DNA of 39,504 nt from Scytonema hofmannii PCC 7110. GTDB lineage: Bacteria; Cyanobacteriota; Cyanobacteriia; Cyanobacteriales; Nostocaceae. Both the position numbers and the translations under genes were made by a program. The stretch spans positions 3,739,845-3,779,348 of the forward strand of contig NZ_KQ976354.1 of the NCBI RefSeq assembly GCF_000346485.2, given 5' to 3'. The notes under the pieces are model-generated. The model did not search any database and was not told the DNA's origin. It saw only the letters and a program-made list of their open reading frames with translations. Positions 25,646-38,400 of this stretch are shown here, in pieces (the first letter of the stretch is position 1; each line of letters opens with the position of its first letter).

Positions 25646-26173
25646 CCAATTATTGGCTTCATTTAACTTAAATAATTTACAAGTATCTACACATAAGTAC
25701 ACGTATTTTTGTTAAGCTAAATTTGACAGATTTTGAATCCGTTTGCTTCAGTGCTCGCCACACTCCCCAATCAGCGATCGCCGGTTGAAAAAAATTTTGG
25801 GTTTACCGATCAAATCCAGGTAAATTGTTGTACCATCAGTAGTGTCTAAATTAAAACAAAACTCAAGAGTCAAAAGTTAGTTGTCAAAATCAATCAATTA
25901 GGGATTTGACTGCTATTCTAGAAGCGCCACCAAATCTTCTTTTGGAGACATTACGCGAACAATTTTGGTGGGGGATTTAAACCTCTCTATTCATGCCCCA
26001 ATCGCACAGAATTCATTCGCTTATTCTGGTTCCTGGCTCCTGAATTCTTGTTAAAGCGCAAAGATTTTAAGTAACCATAATGGACGAAATCGTTAAAAAA
26101 TTGTTAAAAAACAGGTTGGGCTGGGTCTTCTTGGCGTAGTTATGATGATTCTCACTGTGGTATCAGAAGGTAG

Positions 26174-26271
26174 TTCAGCCAAGGAATTGAATTTCTACTC
26201 CGCCTACTGACCCTCTCTGCAAAAAGTGAGCAGTCTGTGTCTGGTCAAAACAATTATGTTGAAGGAGAATT
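26174..26271 (+). pseudogene. Relic of a PKS KS-AT linker (5' part of an AT-ACP-AMT-like gene)
   Basis: An open frame reading GIEFLLRLLTLSAKSEQSVS lies directly before the second NRPS. It matches EIERSLHLLTLSAKSEQALS near the N-terminus of the AT-ACP-AMT protein. At nucleotide level 26203-26246 agrees with about 17366-17409 at roughly 34 of 44 positions, counted by eye. The frame is closed upstream by TAG at 26171 and ends in TGA at 26273-26275, overlapping the NRPS ATG. No AT follows. The simplest reading is the remnant of a deleted or partly copied PKS gene that once preceded this NRPS. Confidence 0.65.
26262..26267 (+). promoter_or_regulatory. Ribosome binding site of the second NRPS
   Basis: AAGGAG lies 4 nt before the ATG at 26272. 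It fixes the start and places the docking domain at the extreme N-terminus. Confidence 0.7.
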
Positions 26272-26440
26272 ATGAATCTAACAGAGCTGCTAGAAAATCT
26301 TTCAGCAAAGAATGTAGAACTGTGGATTGAGGGGGACAAGCTGCGTTACCGAGGACCAGAAAACGCACTCAGCCCGGAGTTATTAGCTTCAATGAAGCAA
26401 TACAAACCAGAAATTCTCCGAATTCTATCCCAGAGCAGCG
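26272..26440 (+). other. TubC_N-like docking domain
   Basis: About 55 residues with the pattern LLxxLxxxxVELWIEGDKLRY, then ALSPELLASMKQYKPEIL. This is the signature of the TubC N-terminal docking domain, which binds a short C-terminal motif of the upstream protein. A candidate partner in the window is the C-terminal tail of the AT-ACP-AMT protein (GGFLPKHSVKPPEAVKH), which is unproven. Confidence 0.85.
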
Positions 26441-29400
26441 ATGGGTCAGCGAGTTATCCCCTGTCTCAAGGTCAAAAGGCACTGTGGTTTTTGTATCAAT
26501 TAGCACCAGAAAGTTCGGCCTACAACATCACCTACGCAGCCAAATTAGTCACAAATTTAGAGATTTCCGCCCTGGAGCAGGCAGCGCAGGCTTTAGTTGA
26601 AAGGCATCCTGTTTTGAGGACGACCTTTACAACCATTGACGGCGAACCTGTACAAACAGTTCACAAACACCAGCCAGTGGACTTTAGTGTCGAAAACGCT
26701 TTTGCCCTGAGTCCTGATGACATCAACGACTGGCTATTACAAACCAGCGCTTGCCCTTTCAACTTAGAAGTCGGGCCATTATTGCGCTGGCGCGTGTTAA
26801 TCAATCACACGCCAACACCAGAACAGATTCTGTTAATCACGCAGCATCATATAATCACGGATTTCTGGTCTTCAGAAATCATGCTGGATGAACTGAAAGT
26901 CTTATATGAAGCTTTGACAAAAGACACCGAGCCATTATTACCCGTACACAAGTGCGAGTATCGCGATTACCTCAACTGGTCAGCGGAAATGCTGAGTGGG
27001 TCAAAGGGGGAGAGTTTGTGGAATTACTGGCGGCAACAACTCTGTGGCGAGTTGCCAGTGCTGAATTTGCCCACGGATAGACCCAGACCGCACAGCCAAA
27101 GCTATCGAGGCGATTCCCTGTTTTTTCGTCTCGAAGAAAAACTGCAGCAATCCCTCACTCAATTGGCGAAGAAAAAGCGTGCATCGCTTTATATGGTATT
27201 ATTAACAGCATTACAAATATTATTATTTCGTTACACAAGTCAAGAAGATATCTTAATTGGTTCGCCAATGGTGAATCGCCGCCGCCTTGAATTTGAAAAG
27301 ATTCTGGGTTATTTTACCAACCCTGTGGTGTTGCGAGCCAACCTGTCAGGAAATCCCAGCTTTGAAGAGTTGCTAGGGCGAACGCGCTTGTGCGTGTTAG
27401 ATGCGCTAGAGCATCAAGAGTATCCGTTTCCACTGCTGGTGGAGCGACTGCAACCAGTGAGAGACCCGAGCTATTCACCACTCTACCAGGTAGCGTTTGC
27501 CTGGGATCGACCGCATCAGAGTGGCGAAGAGTCACTCACAAACAGTGATGGGTTGGTTGTGGAATCGATAACGACACCGATAAAAGGAGCAGCATTTGAT
27601 TTAACTTTAAGCATTCTTCATGAGTCGGAAGCTCTCACAGGGACATGGAATTACAACAGTGACTTGTTCGAGCGCATTACAATTGAGAGGATGAGTGGTC
27701 ATTTTGTGACATTGCTCGAAGCAATTGTGGCAAATCCCGGCGAGCGAATTTCGCAATTGCCATTGTTAACCGCGTCTGAACAACAGCAGTTATTAGTGGA
27801 GTGGAATCAGACTCTTGCAGACTATCCGCATGATAAGTGTATTCATCAGTTATTTGAAGAGCAAGTAGAGCGTACACCTAATGCAGTGGCACTGGTGTAT
27901 GAAAATCAACAACTGACTTATGGGGAATTAAACTGCCGTGCGAACCAATTGGCGCAGTACCTGCGATCGCTCGGAGTGGGAACTGGTGTGCTCGTCGGCA
28001 TTTGTGTGCAGCGCTCGTTGTCGATGGTGGTGGGATTGTTGGGAATTCTGAAAGCGGGTGGTGCGTATGTACCACTCGACCCAGATTATCCTACCGAACG
28101 GTTGAGCTTCATGCTTGAAGATGCTCGAATTTCCGTGTTGCTCACTCAACAGTCACTTCTGAACAAACTACCCCAGCATCAAACGATTGTTGTGGGTTTG
28201 GATACAGACTGGCAGTTAATTTCGCAATCAACTCAAGACAATCCAATCTCTGAAGTCCAAGCCACGGATTTGGCTTATGTGATTTACACTTCGGGTTCCA
28301 CAGGTCAGCCTAAAGGAGTGGAAGTGATTCACCGTGGCGTGAATCGTCTGTTGTTTGGAGTCGATTACGTTCATCTTGATGCAACACAAAAATGGCTTCA
28401 GATGGCATCCATTTCTTTTGATGCCTCCACATTCGAGATTTGGGGAGCTTTGTTGCACGGTGGGTTGTGCGTGATTTTCCCAGAAAGTATTCCGACGGCG
28501 AAAAATCTGAGTGAGGCCATCGACAAACACGGAATTACGGTGGTGTGGCTGACGGCAGCTTTATTTAACGCCATAGTTGATGAGAATGTACAAGCGTTGT
28601 CAGGGATTAGACAGCTACTGATTGGCGGGGAAGCACTTTCGGTAGCTCACGTCCACAGAGCGCTCGAAAAGCTACCAAGTACGCAAATCATTAATGGATA
28701 TGGTCCAACGGAAAGCACGACTTTTACCTGTTGTCACCCGCTAGGGAAACAATTGCAGAGGAATATCGAGTCAATCCCCCTGGGAAGACCCATTGCCAAC
28801 ACGCAGGTTTACATTTTAGATAAGTATCTGCAACCAGTGCCTGTGGGTGTACCGGGAGAATTGCACATTGGCGGTGCGGGATTGGCAAGAGGCTACCTCA
28901 ACCGTCCCCAATTAACAGCAGAAAAATTCATCCCCAACCCCTTGAGAAGAAGCAGGGGAGCACAGGAGCACAGGAGCAGGGGAGTCAAGGAAGACCAATC
29001 CTGTTCTGAACGCCTTTACAAAACAGGTGACTTAGCCCGCTTCTTAAGCGATGGTAACATCGAATACTTAGGTCGAATCGACAACCAGGTCAAAATCCGT
29101 GGCTTTCGCATTGAGTTGGGGGAAATTGAGGCAGTTCTGGGTCAAAACGATGACGTGCAATCCTCTTGTGTCATTGCCCGTGAAGATACCCCAGGAGATA
29201 AATACCTCGTCGCCTACATCGTACCGCTTCCACAGGTGACACCCACACTCAGCGTTCTGCGTAGCTTCCTGATTGAAAAGCTTCCAGAGTACATGGTGCC
29301 AAACGCTTTTGTGTTTCTTGAAGCCCTACCACTCACACCCAACGGCAAAGTAGACCGTCGCGCTTTACCCACACCAGATCGACACAGCGGACTCCCAGAA

Positions 29401-32400
29401 AAATCTGTCGCGCCACGCACCCCCACGGAAGAAATGCTGGCACAAATTTGGGCACAAGTGCTGAAAGTAGAGGCTGTGGGCAGACACGATCGCTTCTTTG
29501 AGCTAGGAGGACACTCGCTACTGGCAACGCAACTGGTTTCGCGCATCCGCAGCGTTTTTAAAGTCGAACTGCCATTACGGAGCTTATTTGTCACACCAAC
29601 AGTAGCGGAGTTAGGGCAACAGATACAGCAGTTACAGCAACAAAATGCACAACTCAATGACACTCCCATCTTACCAAGGTTAGAGAGTGCAGAACTCCCA
29701 CTTTCATTTGCACAACAGAGGTTGTGGTTCTTAGACCAATTAGAGCCAAACAAGCCTTCATACAATATTCCAGCTGCTTTGCGCTTGCAAGGAACTCTGT
29801 GTGTTGCTGCTTTAAAACAAAGCTTAGTGGAAATTATTCATCGCCACGAAGCATTACGCACTAATTTCATTACAGTCGATGGACAAGCAACTCAACTGAT
29901 TCACCCAAACCCAAATTGGAAAGTCTCAGTGCTTGACTTGCAGCAGTTACCTTCGAGCGAACAAGAAACAACTTCACAGCAATTAGCTCAACTTCAAGCA
30001 ATTGAACCTTTTGACTTAGCAACTGAAACCTTAATCCGAGCAACATTAGTCCTGTTGTCTCAAACAGAACACGTGTTATTGGTGTGCATGCACCACATTG
30101 TCTGTGATGGCTGGTCAATAAGTGTGTTTGTTGAGGAACTGGCAGCATTGTACAACGCTTATTGTGAAGGTAAGCCCTCACCGTTAGCACCACTGCCAAT
30201 TCAGTACGCAGATTTTGCCATCTGGCAACGACAATGGTTGCTTGGCGAAGTCCGGCAAAGTCAATTGAGTTACTGGCTTCAACAACTGGAGTACGCACCG
30301 ACATTCCTGCCATTACCCACAGACCGACCCAGAGGCGCGGTACAATCTTTCGCAGGGGCATCTCAAACGTGTACACTTTCGGTGGAACTGACTCAAAAAC
30401 TGACACTCCTGAGTCAGGAACAAGGGTGTACTCTCTTTATGACCCTGTTAGCAGCATTTGATACGTTACTCTACCGCTACACGGGTGTGGCGGACATTTT
30501 GGTAGGGTCGCCCATCGCCAACCGCCATCGCAGCGAAATCGAAGGATTAATTGGCTTTTTTGTCAACACATTAGTTTTGCGTGCAGATCTTTCAGGTAAT
30601 CCCAGCTTTAACGAATTACTCTTACGGATTCGGTCGATGGCGTTGTCGGCGTATGCCCATCAAGATTTACCATTTGAAATGCTTGTGGAAGCATTGCAAC
30701 CAGAAAGAGACCTGAGCCATACACCATTGTTTCAGGTGATGTTTGCCCTCCAGAATGCACCTACATCAGTTGTCGATCTCACTGAGTTAACTCTGAGTTT
30801 ATTGCCCGTAGAAACTGCCACAACCAAGTTCGATCTGACTTTATCTATGGAGAATACGCCCACAGGACTTGTGGGAGAGTGGGAGTACAATACGGACTTG
30901 TTTGATGGCAGCACGATTGAGCGGATGAGCAGTCATTTTGTGACACTACTGGAAGCGATTGTGGCAAATCCCAGCGAGCAGATTTCGCAATTGCCACTGC
31001 TGACACTAACGGAGCAACAGCAGTTATTGGTGGAGTGGAATGATACAAGGGTAGACTATCCCGTCGATAAGTGTATCCATGAGTTATTTGAGGAACAAGT
31101 AGCACGTACCCCGAATGCCGTGGCAATCGTGTTTGAAAATCAACAACTGACTTATGGTGAATTGAACTCTGATGCCAACCAATTAGCGCATTACTTGCGC
31201 TCTCGTGGAGTGGGAGCGAATGTGCTCGTAGGCATTTGTGTAGAGCGCTCAATCGAAATGGTTGTAGGACTTTTAGGCATTCTCAAGGCAGGCGGGGCTT
31301 ACGTACCACTTGACCCGGAATATCCCACTGAACGCCTGAGCTTCATGTTAGAAGATGCCCAAGTTTCCGTGCTGTTGACCCAACAGCATCTTGTGGAGAA
31401 ATTCCCATCACATCAAGCACAAGTTGTGTGTTTAGAGACTCAGTGGCAGGTGGGGTCTCAGTTCTCTGGAGAGAACCCTACCACGGTTGTACGCGCAACT
31501 GATTTGGCTTATACCATCTACACCAGTGGTTCCACAGGAACGCCCAAGGGAGTGCCCATCGCCTATGAAGCATTGTTAAATTTAGTGTTCTGGCATCAGC
31601 GAACTTTTGAAATCGCTTCATCCGATAGAGCTACCCAACTGGCTGGAACAGGATTTGACGCGGCGGTGTGGGAAATTTGGCCTTACCTGACCGTAGGTGC
31701 AAGCCTCTACTTAGTCAAATCCGAACTCGTCACCGAGCCTGTGAATTTGCAACAGTGGTTGATCGACAACAAGATTACCATCACTTTTGTACCGACACCA
31801 GTGGCTATTGAGTTGTTATCTTTGGAATGGAAGACCCAAAATTTAGCATTGCGTTATCTGCTCACGGGAGGGGATAAGCTGCATCAATATCCATCCGCCT
31901 CAGTGCCGTTCTCAGTTGTAAATAATTATGGACCGACAGAGAATACAGTGGTCACAACTTCTGGGCAGATAGTTGCGCGGGAGCAATTGCAGACATCGCC
32001 TCCGATTGGACGCCCGATTGCCAACACACAAGTCTACATTTTAGATAAACATCTGCAACCAGTACCAATTGGTGTACCGGGAGAATTACACATTGGCGGT
32101 GCTTCCTTGGCAAGAGGCTATCTCAACCGCCCTGAATTGACACAAGAAAAATTCATCCCCAACCCCTTGAGAAGAAGCAGGGGAGCACAGGAGCACAGGA
32201 GCTGGGGAGTGAAGGAAGACCAATCCTGTTCTGAACGCCTTTACAAAACAGGTGACTTAGCCCGCTTCTTAAGCGATGGCAACATCGAATACTTGGGTCG
32301 GATCGACAATCAAGTGAAAATTCGGGGCTTCCGCATTGAGTTGGGTGAAATCGAGGCAGTCCTGAGCCAACACGAGCACGTACAATCATCCGTGGTTGTC

Positions 32401-35400
32401 GCACGCGTTGACATTCCTGGAAATAAACGCCTGGTGGCCTACATCGTACCGCAAAAACACGTAAGACCTACACTGAACGAACTGCGTAGTTTCCTCAAGG
32501 AAAAGCTACCAGACTACATGGTACCTTCCGTACTTGTGCTCCTGGAATCCCTACCCTTGACCCCCAATGGCAAAGTAGACCGCCGCGCCTTACCAATTCC
32601 AGAATCACGCACGGGAATAGAAGACAAGTTCGTCGCACCCCGCACGCCAGTAGAAGCCAAATTGGCAGAAATTTGGGCACAAGTCCTCAGAGTCGAAGCT
32701 GTCGGTATACATGATAACTTCTTTAGCTTGGGGGGAGATTCCATCCTCAGCATTCAAATTATTGCCAAAGCAAAACTCGTTGGGATAGAACTCAGCCTCA
32801 AACAACTGTTTGCCAATCAAACCATCGCCGAATTAGCCACAGTCGCTCTGACAACAAAAGCACTTTTCATAGAACAAGGACTTGTTACTGGGGCATCACC
32901 TTTAACACCCATTCAACGATGGTTTTTTGAGCAGCAATTGCCACAGCCGCATCATTTTAATCAATCATTTTTGCTCACAGTTCCCACTGATATTAAGATT
33001 GAGTTCTTAGAGGTGGTGTGGAAGGAATTACTCAAACACCACGATGCTCTGCGCTTGCGGTTTACACAAACAGAATCGAATTGGCAGCAGGTTCATGCCG
33101 AGCTTTGCGATCGCAATATCATATCCTGTTTTGACTTCTCAACACTCCCTGATAGCGAGCAACAAAGGGCGATAGAAAACACCGCCAATTCGCTACAAGC
33201 GAGTTTGAATTTATCAGAAAATTTGGTGCAAGTGGCATTATTCCGTTTGGGAGTTGACAAAGGAGCACGATTACTCATCATCATTCACCACTTAGTGGTA
33301 GACGGAGTGTCCTGGCGGATTTTATTAGAAGATTTGGTCGCGGGATACTCACAGCTGTGCCAAGGTAAAGTCATTCAACTTCCAGCCAAAACCACTTCAT
33401 TCAAAGATTGGGCGCAACACCTCAGAGAATATGCCCAAGCAAATCACCTCAAATCAGAACTGGATTATTGGTTGAGTATATCTAACGCCGCAGTGGCTTC
33501 CATCCCAGCAGACCATGCTCATGGAGCCAATACAGTGGCGTCTACTTGCACAGTCTCAGTGTCATTAAACTCCAGTGAAACGCAAGCGCTGCTGCAAGAT
33601 GTGCCGAAAGCGTATAAAACTCAAATTAACGATGTTTTATTAACAGCTTTAGTGCTGGCTGTCAGCCGATGGGTTGACTCAAAGTCGGTGTTGTTTAACT
33701 TAGAAGGACACGGGCGAGAAGATATTATTGAAGGTGTGGATTTATCACGCACCGTCGGTTGGTTTACGACAATGTTTCCAGTGGTTTTAAAACTCTCAGA
33801 TACAGAGAATCTGGGCCAGGTTTTAAAATCAGTCAAGGAACAATTACGGGCAATTCCCAACAAAGGCATCGGTTACGGTTTATTGCGCTATCTCAATCAA
33901 GACGCCGTTCAAAGTGGTCAACTTGACAAAGTTCCAAAGGCTCAGATTAGCTTTAATTATCTCGGTCAATTTACTCAAGTTCTCAACAGAGAGTTTCTGA
34001 TATCGCTGGCAGATGAATCAAGCGGAAAAGACCAAAGCTTACAAGGTCAGCGCTCAACTTCGTTAGACATTAACGCCGTCATTGCAGACCAACAGCTACA
34101 AATACATTGGACATACAGCCGCAATCTCCACGCGCAGACAACCATCGAACATCTGGCTTCAGAATTTGTCTGTGAGTTGCAAAATCTGATTGCTCATTGT
34201 TTAGAACCGGACAATGTCGGTTACACACCCACAGATTTTCCACTGATCCAACTCGACCAGTCAGAACTGGATCTCATTTTAGCAAAAGTAGCATCCAACG
34301 TACAACAGAGTCAAATTCATTGGCAAAATCTTGAGGATATTTATTCGTTATCGCCGATGCAGGAAGGGATGCTGTTTGAAAGTTTGTACGCTCCCGACAC
34401 AGGCGTCTATTTTGAGCAGATCGCTTGCACCTTTGCAGGAAACCTTAACGTCCGAGCTTTCGAGCAAGCTTGGCAGATGGTGGTAGCACGGCATTCCATC
34501 TTCCGCACGGCTTTTGCCTGGGAGTCTTTAAGTACCCCCGTGCAAATCGTGTATCGACAGCTAGATGTTAGTATTAATACTTTAGACTGGCGAGGGCTAA
34601 CGAAAACTGAGCAGCAAGCACAACTAGAGACTTTTTTGGATGAGGAGCAAAAACAGGGTTTCCAACTCCATCAAGCGCCATTGATGCGGCTACATCTGCT
34701 GCGATTGGATGAGAACACTTATCAATTTGTTTGGTGTCATCATCACATCTTACTTGATGGCTGGTCGTTACCGTTGGTGTTTCAAGACTTGTTTGTCTGT
34801 TATCAAGCCATTTGTGATGGGGAAAGTGTATCCTTACCAGCAACTGTCAACTACCGCAACTATATTAGTTGGTTACAGCAACAAGATTTAAATTCTGCCA
34901 AAGAATTTTGGCAACAAAAACTCTTTGGTTTTAGCGCTCCTACACCGTTGAGAGTCGATAAACCACTCTCACAACGGCAACAGCATTCTCGTTATGATGA
35001 ACAACACATTCACTTATCCGCGCTCGCAACTTCACAAGTCGTGGATTTTGTCAAACAACATCAATTGACACTAAATAATTTGGTGCAGGTGAGTTGGGGA
35101 TTGCTCCTCTCGCGCTACAGTGGTGAAACCGATGTGGTGTTTGGTGCCACCTTATCTGGTCGCCCCCCCACGCTCCTCGGTGTGGAGTCGATGGTGGGGA
35201 TATTTATCAATACAGTGCCCGTGCGCTTGCAGATCTCCCCCAACACCGATCTGCTGAGTTTGTTGAAAGATTTACAAACCCAACAGGTGGAATCCGAAGA
35301 ATTTTCCTACTGCTCATTGGTTGAGATTCAGGGCGTGAGTGACATTCCCAGGGGTACACCTTTATTTGAGAGCATTGTCGTATTTGAGAATTATCCCGTA

Positions 35401-38400
35401 GATACGGCTGTTCTGGAAAACAATGGCAGTTTGACGCTCTCTAATTTTTGGGGAATTGAACACACGAATTATCCCCTCACGGTTGTCGCTATCCCTGGCG
35501 AGCAATTGTGTCTGAAGGTGAGCTACGATACCAATCGATTTGAACGAGGGACAATAGACCGAATGTTGGGGCACTTTGTGACCTTGCTGTCGGCGATTGT
35601 CACCAATCCACATCAACCGATTGAGCAATTGCCCCTGCTGACAGCATCTGAGCAACAGCAGTTATTAGTGGAGTGGAACGATACTCAAGTAGACTATCCC
35701 GTTGATAAGTGTATCCATCAGTTGTTTGAGGAGCAGGTGGCGCGTACCCCGAATGCCGTGGCGGTTGTTTTTGAAGAACAACAACTGACTTACTATGAGT
35801 TAAATAGCCGTGCCAACCAGTTAGCCCATGAGTTGCACTCGTTGGGAGTGGGCGCGGATGTACTGGTAGGCATTTGTGTGGAGCGTTCCTTGTCTATGGT
35901 TGTGGGACTTTTGGGCATTCTCAAGGCGGGAGGGGCTTATGTGCCACTTGACCCAGAGTATCCCCAAGAACGCCTGAGCTTCATGGTGCAAGATGCTCAA
36001 CTCTCAGTGCTGGTGACTCAACAGCATCTTGTTGAGAGACTACCCGAACACACAGCTTGCCTTGTGTATTTAGAGACTCAGCATCAAGAACCGTTTCAAA
36101 CTCAGACCATTCCTTTTGTAGCTGAGGTCAAGTCATCCAATCTAGCTTATGTACTCTATACCTCCGGCTCTACAGGTAAACCAAAGGCGGTCGCGATCGA
36201 GCATCACAGTGCAGTTGCTCTGGCGAGTTGGGCCAAAGAAGTTTTTACACCAGAGCAGCTTGCTGGTGTCTTAGCTTCTACCTCTATCTGTTTTGACCTC
36301 TCAGTCTTTGAATTGTTTGTGACTCTTAGTGTGGGAGGAAAAGTGATTGTAGCTGAAAATGCTTTGCGTTTATTCAGCATACCAGCTGCAAACCAAGTCA
36401 CTTTGATCAACACAGTTCCTTCTGCGATCGCACAGTTAATTCGAGAACAGGACTTACCACAGCAACTATGTACAGTGAATTTAGCTGGGGAAGCTCTGCA
36501 AAATCAACTGGTGCAGCAAATTTATCAGCACAGTCAAACTGAGCGTGTATTAAATCTCTACGGTCCATCGGAAGACACTACTTACTCTACCTATAGCTCC
36601 ATCGAAAAAGGGGCAAGCACCGCACCGACCATTGGGCGACCGATCGCAAATACACAAGTTTACATTCTAGACTCGCACCTGCAGCCAGTACCTGTGGGTG
36701 TGCCAGGAGAATTACACATTAGCGGTGCGGGATTGGCAAGAGGCTACCTCAACCGTCCCCAATTGACAGCAGAAAAATTCATCCCCAACCCCTTTAGAAG
36801 AAGCAGGGGCGCAGGGACGCAGGGGCGCAGGGTCCTCAAGGAAGACCAATCCTGTTCTGAACGCCTTTACAAAACAGGTGACTTAGCGCGTTACTTAAGC
36901 GATGGCAACATCGAATATCTAGGACGCATCGACAACCAGGTAAAAATTCGGGGCTTCCGCATTGAGTTGGGTGAAATTGAGGCAGTCCTGGGTCAAAACG
37001 AGTATGTGGAATCATCTGTAGTCATTGCCCGTGAAGATATCCCAGGGGATCTTCGCCTCGTCGCCTACATCGTACCGCTTCCACAGGTGACACCCACACT
37101 CAGCGTTCTGCGTAGCTTCCTTAGCAAAAAGCTGCCAGAGTATATGGTGCCAAATGCTTTTGTGTTCCTCGAAGCCCTACCACTCACTCCTAACGGCAAA
37201 GTAGACCGTCGCGCTTTACCCACACCAGATAGACACAGCGAACTCCCAGAAAAATATGTTGCCCCACGTACCGCTACGGAAGAAATGCTGGCACAACTTT
37301 GGGCACAAGTGCTGAAAGTAGAGGCTGTGGGCAGACACGATAACTTTTTTGACCTGGGAGGACACTCGCTACTCGCAACGCAACTGGTTTCGCGCATCCG
37401 CAGCGTTTTCAAAGTCGAACTCTCGTTACGGAGCTTATTTACGACACCAACAGTAGCGGAGTTAGGGCAACAGATACAGCAGTTACAGCGACAAAATGCG
37501 GCACTTAATGAAACGTCCATCTTACCAAGGTCAGAGAGTGCAGAACTCCCACTTTCATTTGCACAACAGAGGTTGTGGTTCTTAGACCAATTAGAGCCAA
37601 ACAAAGCTTCATACAATGTTCCAGCCGCTTTGCGTTTGCAAGGAAACCTTTGTGTCACCGCTTTAGAACAAAGCTTAGTGGAAATTATTGACCGTCACGA
37701 AGCATTACGTACCAATTTCATTACAGTCGATGGACAAGCAACTCAACTGATTCACCCAAACCCAAATTGGAAAGTCTCAGTGGTTGATTTGCAGCACTTA
37801 CCTTCCAACGAACAAGAAATAGCATCACAGCAATTAGCTCAACAGCAAGCGATTGAACCTTTTGACTTAGCAACTGAAGCCTTAATCAAAGCAACATTAG
37901 TCGTGCTGTCTCAAACGGAACACGTGTTATTAGTGTGCATGCACCATATTGTCTGTGATGGCTGGTCAATAGGTGTATTTGTTGAGGAACTGGCGGCATT
38001 GTACAACGCTTATTGTGAAGGTCAACCCTCACCGTTAGTACCACTGCCAATTCAATACGCAGATTTTGCCATTTGGCAAAGACAATGGTTCCAGAATGAA
38101 GTCCGACAAAGCCAATTGAGTTACTGGCTTCAACAACTGGAGTACGCACCAACATTCTTGCCATTACCTACAGATAGACCCAGAGGCGCGGTGCAAACCT
38201 TCGCAGGCGCATATCAAAAGTTCGCACTTTCGGTGGAACTGACTCAAAAACTGATACACCTGAGTCAGGAACAAGGGTGTACTCTCTTTATGACGTTGTT
38301 AGCAGCATTTGATACGTTACTTTCCCGTTACACGGGTGTGGCGGACATTTTGGTAGGGTCGCCCATCGCCAACCGCCATCGCAGTGAAATCGAATCTTTG

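Larger units (their letters stand above)
25506..26271. other. Intergenic region upstream of the second NRPS
   Basis: 766 nt. It begins with a strong hairpin (25572-25616), then AT-rich sequence with one HIP1 site (about 25773-25780), a small inverted repeat (CCACCAAA near 25928, TTTGGTGG near 25965) and a PKS relic (26174-26271) just before the NRPS start. No complete gene is visible. A promoter for the 13-kb-plus NRPS should lie here, but no convincing -35/-10 pair was found. Confidence 0.7.

Noticed and set aside
25471-25671. 66-aa open frame on the + strand
   Set aside because: Starts inside the ABC transporter and reads through the hairpin; no family resemblance.
25947-25968. Short similarity to the GTLREQL codons of the ABC transporter
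   Set aside because: Only about 20 nt with mismatches; likely chance, no neighbouring similarity.
26080-26139. 19-codon open frame MDEIVKKLLKNRLGWVFLA, followed in another frame by a hydrophobic stretch
   Set aside because: It resembles a broken signal peptide gene, but it is short, lacks a ribosome binding site and has no recognisable homologue to me.
37065-37658. 197-aa and (29214-29765) 183-aa open frames on the - strand
   Set aside because: Similar antisense frames recur at equivalent positions of repeated T-C regions, as expected for shadows of conserved coding sequence.
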